Origin: Caldifarciminota bacterium
Lineage (GTDB): Bacteria; Hydrothermota; Tepidihabitantia; Tepidihabitantales; Tepidihabitantaceae
Reading direction: 5' to 3'
Assembly: GCA_903908785.1 (NCBI GenBank)
Contig: CAIVTL010000691.1
Coordinates: 1 to 16,204, forward strand
Length of the DNA: 16,204 nucleotides
Shown here: positions 11,958 to 16,204 of the stretch, piece by piece
How positions within the stretch are numbered: the first letter of the stretch is position 1
Layout: the number at the start of each line of letters is the position of its first letter
Position numbers and translations under genes: made by a program
The notes under the pieces: model-generated
Seen by the model: the letters and a program-made list of their open reading frames with translations, nothing else
Database searches by the model: none
Told to the model about the DNA's origin: nothing

Positions 11958-12047
11958 ATGACGGTTACTCGGGTCGCGGACCGTTTGACGCGCGCGCCTT
12001 TGCACGTCCGCCTTATTGCGGCTGGCCGGGCTCACCCAGATGAGTGA
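11958..12047 (+). CDS. Possible leaderless leader peptide upstream of the PAS gene
   Basis: 29 codons (MTVTRVADRLTRAPLHVRLI and onward), too short to classify. The ATG lies eight bases after the -10 box, where a leaderless message would start. Its TGA stop (12045-12047) overlaps the ATG of the PAS gene (12040) as ATGAGTGA, and that ATG has no Shine-Dalgarno site, so translation of the PAS protein could depend on ribosomes finishing this frame. It could equally be chance. Confidence 0.3.
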   Translation: MTVTRVADRLTRAPLHVRLIAAGRAHPDE

Positions 12048-14661
12048 CGAAAACCGGACCCCGCCTTTTCCTTTCATCACCGACATCATATTCCAGCGGG
12101 GTGACGTGGTTTTCGCCACCGACAAACGCGGGCGCCTTGTTCATTGGAACAGCGAGTCCGAGCAGCTCTTCGGCTATGCCGCCGGCGAGGTCCTCGGCAA
12201 TCCGTTTGACGTCATCTGCCTGGCAGCGCCCGGAGGGTCCGAGATAAATCTGAGCACGATACTGGCGGGCCGCGACTTCGCCGGGGGCGTGCGTTGCATC
12301 AGCAAGCCCGGCAGGGAGCTGGCATTGTACGTGTACGCGACCGCCGGCCGGGTTCAGTCGGGTGATGTGGCCGGGGTCGTGTTTGTGGCGCGGGACGTAA
12401 GCGATTTCTGGCGCGCCGAGGCGGCGGTTCTCGCGTCAGAGGACCGCTACCGGCTGCTCTTCGAGCAATCCTCCGACGCGGTCGTGCTGACCAATCTGCA
12501 AGGGCGCATACTCGAGGCCAATCCGTCAACCGCGACCCTGACCGGATTCACCCGCGCCGAGCTTGTCCGGATGACGCTCCACGACCTCATCCCGCCGGGC
12601 AAGGCCAGCGGCGCCGAAACGGCCGTTGCCCGGCTACGCGAGGCCGGCCCCAGCTCCGGGCGGGTTGACCTCCGGCGCCGTGACGGCCAGGTTCGGACGG
12701 TGGAATTGACGGCTTCGCTGGTCAGCATCGCCGACGCGCAACGGGTGCTTATCCTCGGCCGGGACGCCACCGACCGCGTGCGGGCCGAACAGGCGACGCG
12801 CGAGTCGGAACGAAAGTACCGCACGGTGTTCGACTCAGCCAACGACGCGGTCTTCATCGAGACCGTTGACGGCTCGATTCTCGAAGTCAATGACAATGCC
12901 TGCCGGTTGTTTGGTTACACCCGGGAGGAACTCCTCAAGATGAAAGTGTCGGACCTGGTCCCGGTCGAGGCGCGCGCCTGGCTGCCGCGGGTGACCGATG
13001 CGATTCTGCGGGACCGGACTTTCCGGGCTGAAGCCGTGAACGTACAGAAGAGCGGACGCCAGATACCGGTGGAAATCAGCGCCTCCACGCTGGAACTGGA
13101 TGACGCAACCCGGGTGCTGGCAATCGTGCGGGACATTTCGGAGCGAAAGCGGACCGAGGCCGCCCTGGCGGAGAGCGAAAATCGGTACCGGACTCTGTTT
13201 AGCGACTCGCTGATGGGCATATACCGTACGACTCCGGACGGCCAAATCCAAATGGCCAACCCGGCGCTGGTCCGGATGCTCGGTTATGAATCGTTCGCCC
13301 AGCTTGCCGAGCGCAACCTCGAGAAGGACGGTTCCGGTCCGGAGTACCAGCGCGACGAGTTCAAGCGGCGGATCGAGCGGGACGGCCGGATTGTCGGCCT
13401 GGAAGTGAATTGGCAGACGCGCGACGGCCGCACGCTGTTTGTCCGGGAAAGCGCAAACGCGGTGCGCGCCAAGGACGGGGCGGTCCTCTACTACGAAGGC
13501 ACGGTCGAGGACATCTCTGACCGGAAGGCGGTCGAGCAGGCGCTGCGCGAGAACGAAGCGAACTTCCGCGCGATGGCCGAAAACTCCGCCGACGGGGTTG
13601 CCGTTGCCGACGAGAGCGGCCGGTATGTCTTCGTCAATTCGCGCGTCGCCGAGATCTTCGGTTATCCCGTCGCGCGCCTGTTGGAGATGTCGTTCGGCGA
13701 CCTGCTGCGGCCGGGTGACGCCCGCGAGCTCAACGAACGCTACGCGCGTCGGATGCGAGGCGAGACCGTCCCAGCGCAATACGAGTTGACGGCGGTGCGC
13801 GCGGACGGACAGTCCGTGCCGGTGGAGGTCTCGGTCACGCGGACCACCTGGCACGGCCGCCCGGCATCGTTCACCAACCTGCGTGACATCGGCCAGCGCC
13901 GCGCGGCCGAGCAGCGGCTGCAGGAGTCGGAAGAGCAGTTCCGCCGCCTGGTCGAGATGTCGCCGGACGGAATCGCGGTACACCAGGACGGCAGAATCGT
14001 GCTCGTCAACGCGGCCGGCGCCCGGCTACTCGGGTACGAGCTCCCCGAACAGCTAGTCGGCAAACCGGTGTTGGATATCGTGCACCCCGAGGACCGGTCC
14101 GACGTTGTCGCCCGAATCGAGCAGGTGCTGCAACGCGGCAAGCCGGGCGACCTGGTCGAGGAACGGTTCCGGCGCCAGGACGGGTCCTATGTGCCGGTCG
14201 AAGTAGTCAACGCGCCCGGCGACTGGAAGGGTAAGCCGGCGGTGCAAGTCGTGGTGCGCGACATCTCCGCACGCCGGGAACTGGCCCATGCAGCCGAGGC
14301 GGCAGAAGCGCAGATGCAGGCGGTGCTCGCCAACTCACCGGACGGCATCGCCGCCGAGTGCGACGGCGTGATTGCCTACGCTAACCAGCGGTTTGCCGAA
14401 CTGTACGGGTACGACAGCCCGGCGCAGATTACCGGCCTGCCGGTCACCGACTTCCTCGCGCCCGAGGACCACGACCGCGTCGCCGAGTACACGAAGGCGA
14501 GAGTACGAGGCGACCCGGCGCCGACGCGGTACCGGTTCAAGGGACTCCGGCGCGACAGCACGTTCGTTGAGGTAGAAATCACGGTCAGTACATACATATT
14601 GTTCGGCAGGCAGTATCTCCTCGGGTTCCTGCGCGAAGCCGCAGCGCGTCCGCGGCGCTAG
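12040..14661 (+). CDS. Protein of seven tandem PAS sensory modules, no output domain
   Basis: 873 residues from ATG 12040; a TTG at 12016 in frame is the alternative start, and neither has a clear Shine-Dalgarno site. Repeated PAS starts of the type SE.RYR.LF..S.DAV are at about residues 131 (SEDRYRLLF), 255 (SERKYRTVF), 378 (SENRYRTLF), 504 (NEANFRAM), 629 (SEEQFRRL) and 754 (AEAQMQAV); the first module begins near residue 6. The spacing is 123-126 residues throughout and 7 x 125 accounts for the whole chain. Each has the N....FGY core and ends with a PAC-like strand plus RDIS.RK.AE linker helix. No transmembrane segment, histidine kinase, GGDEF, EAL or HTH domain is present. PAS modules bind small ligands or cofactors and pass signals along helical linkers, so this may be a scaffold acting on a partner encoded elsewhere, or a kinase that lost its C-terminus. 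The stop is followed after 1 bp by a repeat array. Confidence 0.9.
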   Translation: MSDENRTPPFPFITDIIFQRGDVVFATDKRGRLVHWNSESEQLFGYAAGEVLGNPFDVICLAAPGGSEINLSTILAGRDFAGGVRCISKPGRELALYVYATAGRVQSGDVAGVVFVARDVSDFWRAEAAVLASEDRYRLLFEQSSDAVVLTNLQGRILEANPSTATLTGFTRAELVRMTLHDLIPPGKASGAETAVARLREAGPSSGRVDLRRRDGQVRTVELTASLVSIADAQRVLILGRDATDRVRAEQATRESERKYRTVFDSANDAVFIETVDGSILEVNDNACRLFGYTREELLKMKVSDLVPVEARAWLPRVTDAILRDRTFRAEAVNVQKSGRQIPVEISASTLELDDATRVLAIVRDISERKRTEAALAESENRYRTLFSDSLMGIYRTTPDGQIQMANPALVRMLGYESFAQLAERNLEKDGSGPEYQRDEFKRRIERDGRIVGLEVNWQTRDGRTLFVRESANAVRAKDGAVLYYEGTVEDISDRKAVEQALRENEANFRAMAENSADGVAVADESGRYVFVNSRVAEIFGYPVARLLEMSFGDLLRPGDARELNERYARRMRGETVPAQYELTAVRADGQSVPVEVSVTRTTWHGRPASFTNLRDIGQRRAAEQRLQESEEQFRRLVEMSPDGIAVHQDGRIVLVNAAGARLLGYELPEQLVGKPVLDIVHPEDRSDVVARIEQVLQRGKPGDLVEERFRRQDGSYVPVEVVNAPGDWKGKPAVQVVVRDISARRELAHAAEAAEAQMQAVLANSPDGIAAECDGVIAYANQRFAELYGYDSPAQITGLPVTDFLAPEDHDRVAEYTKARVRGDPAPTRYRFKGLRRDSTFVEVEITVSTYILFGRQYLLGFLREAAARPRR

Positions 14662-14662
14662 C

Positions 14663-14718
14663 AACTCGCAACTCGCAACTCGCAACTCGTAACTCGTAAC
14701 CCGTAACCCGTAACTTAC
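14663..14718 (+). repeat. Heptanucleotide repeats (AACTCGY) after the PAS gene
   Basis: Eight in-phase units: AACTCGC three times, AACTCGT twice, AACCCGT twice, AACTTAC. This is the longest uniform array of the family here. It starts one base after the PAS stop codon and ends 16 bp before the next -35 box, so it fills most of the intergenic space. Confidence 0.9.
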
Positions 14719-14734
14719 TCCGGTGGCGCGCTCA

Positions 14735-14763
14735 TTGACAAACGGGGCGGCCGTCCCTAAGCT
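14735..14763 (+). promoter_or_regulatory. Promoter of the four-span membrane protein, leaderless geometry
   Basis: TTGACA at 14735-14740, 17-bp spacer, TAAGCT at 14758-14763. Six bases (GAATTC) separate the -10 box from the ATG at 14770, the same distance as in front of the M28 gene, so transcription should begin on the start codon. No Shine-Dalgarno site is present or possible in so short a leader. Confidence 0.6.
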
Positions 14764-14769
14764 GAATTC

Positions 14770-15429
14770 ATGCCGGTTCCGGTAGAAGACGCAGGCGGCG
14801 GCCAGCACGCGGGCGGTTACCGCGAACACCTGAGCCGCGCCGCCCGGGTGAACTTCTACCTGAGGATTCTCTTCTCGCTGTTTGCCCTGATTCATGCGGG
14901 CTTCGGTCCGGGACTCTTGCTCCGGTTTCCCGCCTCCGGCGGCGACAGCCTCGTCGCTATCGAACCGCTGGCGCAGTTCTATGCGTTTCGGCCGGTGATA
15001 TACGCCCTGTTATTCATCGCCTTAGTGTGCGTGCTGGCGGCGCTGTGCAGTCGTGCGATAATCCTGTTCGAGGCCGAATTCGCCGAGGACGCGAGCGCGT
15101 CCGACTCCGCCGCGGAGCGCAGCCGCTATCTGCGCCTGCTTCAACCCAGCCCGACTCCTTTCGTGCTGTCGGGCAACATCACGGTTGACCTGACGATATT
15201 CAGCGCGGCGCTGCTGGCCTACTCGTTCTGGGTTGTGGTCATGGCGGAGACCGCGCCACCTGCCTTGACCGGATACCAGGCGGTTGGAATCGTGCTCGGG
15301 TCTTACGGCCTGTTTGCGGCGCTCATCATCGTGGGGCTGGTGTGGCGCAGCGCCGCGCGCCGGCTCCGCCGGTTGTGTCGCAGTTCCAATCCGGTGTCCG
15401 ACGCCCGACCCCCGGCCCCCGCCCCCTGA
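14770..15429 (+). CDS. Small membrane protein of unknown function, four predicted spans
   Basis: 219 residues. Hydrophobic segments at about 29-50, 74-96, 138-160 and 170-192; the N-terminus and the 100-125 loop (FEAEFAEDASASDSAAERSR) are polar, and the tail after 193 is basic (RSAARRLRRLCR), suggesting the tail is cytoplasmic. No enzymatic or transport motif was recognised. The last eight residues (ARPPAPAP) and the stop TGA are encoded by a C-rich heptanucleotide array, so the ancestral C-terminus probably differed. It converges with the next gene, the stops being 15 bp apart. Confidence 0.75.
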   Translation: MPVPVEDAGGGQHAGGYREHLSRAARVNFYLRILFSLFALIHAGFGPGLLLRFPASGGDSLVAIEPLAQFYAFRPVIYALLFIALVCVLAALCSRAIILFEAEFAEDASASDSAAERSRYLRLLQPSPTPFVLSGNITVDLTIFSAALLAYSFWVVVMAETAPPALTGYQAVGIVLGSYGLFAALIIVGLVWRSAARRLRRLCRSSNPVSDARPPAPAP

Positions 15430-15444
15430 CCCCCGTCCCCGCCC
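15403..15444 (+). repeat. C-rich heptanucleotide array between convergent genes
   Basis: Six in-phase units of the CCCCKRC type (CCCCGGC, CCCTGAC, CCCCGTC and others). It spans the last codons and the TGA (15427-15429) of the membrane-protein gene and fills the gap to the convergent stop at 15445. No hairpin terminator was found between the two genes. Confidence 0.75.
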
Positions 15445-16204
15445 CTACCTGAGCCGGTACAACCGGAACCGCCACGGGTTCCGCGTCTCGACGACCAGCA
15501 CACGACCCGGGAAGCGTGCCAGCAGGTTCTCGAACAGCATTGCCACCACCACATTTTCCTGGCCGGGTTTCTCAATCCAGGCCGCGTACAGCGGCCGGTT
15601 GCCGGCAATCGCCGAATCGAGCCGGACCGGGACGTTGAATTCCGAGATGTGCCGGTACTCGCGCCAGCCCCACGCGTAGCTAATCAACTCCGACGCGTCC
15701 TTCTCGCACAGCAGCAGGGCGGAGGCGGGCACGTTGTCCTGGAGCAGTCGTTGGTACCCTACCTGCACTTGGAGATAGCGGTCGTGGCGCGACTGGATGA
15801 CAACACTCAGCAGTGCCATCGCCGCAAGCGCCGCGTACTTCAGCCACCCGGCACCGCGAAGCCGCCGGGTCAGGCGGTCTGCGGTCGCGACAAAGGCGAG
15901 GATGAAGAAAGGAAGCGCAGGCAGCAGGTAGCGGATGCCGATGGTCAGCCGTTCCGGCAGGTTCGGCACGTCGTAGGTGTAAGAAAAGAAACAGTAGAGG
16001 AGGAGCAGCGCACCGGCCGGCAGACCGAGCGCGAGACGCAGCCCTTTGCCCGCGGTCAGCGGCGCAACCAGCATCAGCGGGTAGAGCACGAGCAGGCAGG
16101 TTCCGTAGTACCCCGCATTGTGGAGGAAGTAGGTGGGGGAGAAGTGGCCGGTTAAGTACATGGGAAACGAGAAAGGCGCGCCGTAGGCATAGGCGTTGTA
16201 CGCC
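15445..16204 (-). CDS. C-terminal part of a membrane glycosyltransferase-like protein, start outside the window
   Basis: The frame runs off the right edge. An ATG at 16161 exists, but the 14 codons before it (AYNAYAYGAPFSFP) read like the YN...FGSPF loop of dolichyl-phosphate-mannose-type (ArnT/PMT, GT39-like) glycosyltransferases, so the gene almost certainly begins beyond 16204. Counting from that ATG, hydrophobic segments lie at about 16-36, 42-62, 75-93 and 106-122; GIRYLLPALPF fits the same families. About 115 polar residues follow to the stop (TAG, 15447-15445). Such enzymes move sugars from lipid-phosphate donors on the outer face of the membrane. The catalytic N-terminal aspartates cannot be checked here, so the assignment is tentative. 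Confidence 0.7.
   Translation of the reverse strand, partial: AYNAYAYGAPFSFPMYLTGHFSPTYFLHNAGYYGTCLLVLYPLMLVAPLTAGKGLRLALGLPAGALLLLYCFFSYTYDVPNLPERLTIGIRYLLPALPFFILAFVATADRLTRRLRGAGWLKYAALAAMALLSVVIQSRHDRYLQVQVGYQRLLQDNVPASALLLCEKDASELISYAWGWREYRHISEFNVPVRLDSAIAGNRPLYAAWIEKPGQENVVVAMLFENLLARFPGRVLVVETRNPWRFRLYRLR

Noticed and set aside
12835..13983. 382-codon antisense frame under the PAS gene
   Set aside because: Its extent follows the PAS repeat period and codon bias of the opposite strand, with no independent motifs or start signal.
14663..14718. Direct repeats considered as a CRISPR array
   Set aside because: Units are 7 bp and contiguous, with no unique spacers and no cas gene in the window.
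1..16204. A defence system or integrated phage
   Set aside because: No integrase, transposase, nuclease, methylase or phage structural gene was found; all recognisable genes are housekeeping, sensory or membrane proteins.

Overview
The window is high-GC bacterial chromosome and most likely holds the replication origin region. It contains a complete dnaA (8817-10202), an AT-richer stretch with several DnaA-box-like 9-mers directly after it (10203-10440), and two perfect 16-bp ParB-binding (parS) palindromes inside the gene upstream of dnaA. Every recognisable gene points rightward except the last, which enters from the right edge on the minus strand. The organism cannot be named from sequence alone. 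A secreted M28 peptidase with a C-terminal FlgD-like Ig domain, NiFe-hydrogenase maturation by HypF, and very abundant heptanucleotide repeats would suit an anaerobic member of the FCB group or a neighbouring candidate phylum such as WOR-3/Stahlbacteria. That placement is inference with low confidence.

Layout: a structured leader and a lipoprotein of unknown function (498-1520) closed by an intrinsic terminator; a secreted M28-family metallopeptidase (1892-3568); a PLP-dependent threonine/serine dehydratase-family enzyme (3653-4651); a six-span membrane protein with an acidic tail (4862-6049); hypF (6115-8541, with a doubtful start); dnaA; the putative oriC; about 750 bp of apparently non-coding DNA with an orphan promoter and a 127-bp inverted-repeat element; a HAD phosphatase (11188-11865); a protein made only of seven tandem PAS modules (12040-14661); a four-span membrane protein (14770-15429); and, converging on it, the C-terminal part of a membrane glycosyltransferase-like protein (15445 to the edge). 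The genes do not form one pathway. Most have their own promoter and look like independent housekeeping or accessory functions around the origin.

Two themes run through the window. First, short tandem repeats with a unit of exactly 7 bp (families AACTCGY, AAATCMC, CCCCKRC and TTTGMCT), plus one 8-bp family (GAACCCYY/GGGGTTCC), occur at about eleven places. In HypF and the peptidase they are translated in frame. In HypF two arrays sit precisely in the linkers between known domains, and at two gene ends the array supplies the stop codon. Several arrays lie just upstream of a promoter. Second, well-formed sigma70-type promoters (TTGACA, 16-17 bp, TAnnnT) stand so close to some start codons that transcription should begin on or next to the start codon, predicting leaderless mRNAs (clearest at 1892 and 14770), whereas other genes carry ordinary Shine-Dalgarno sites.
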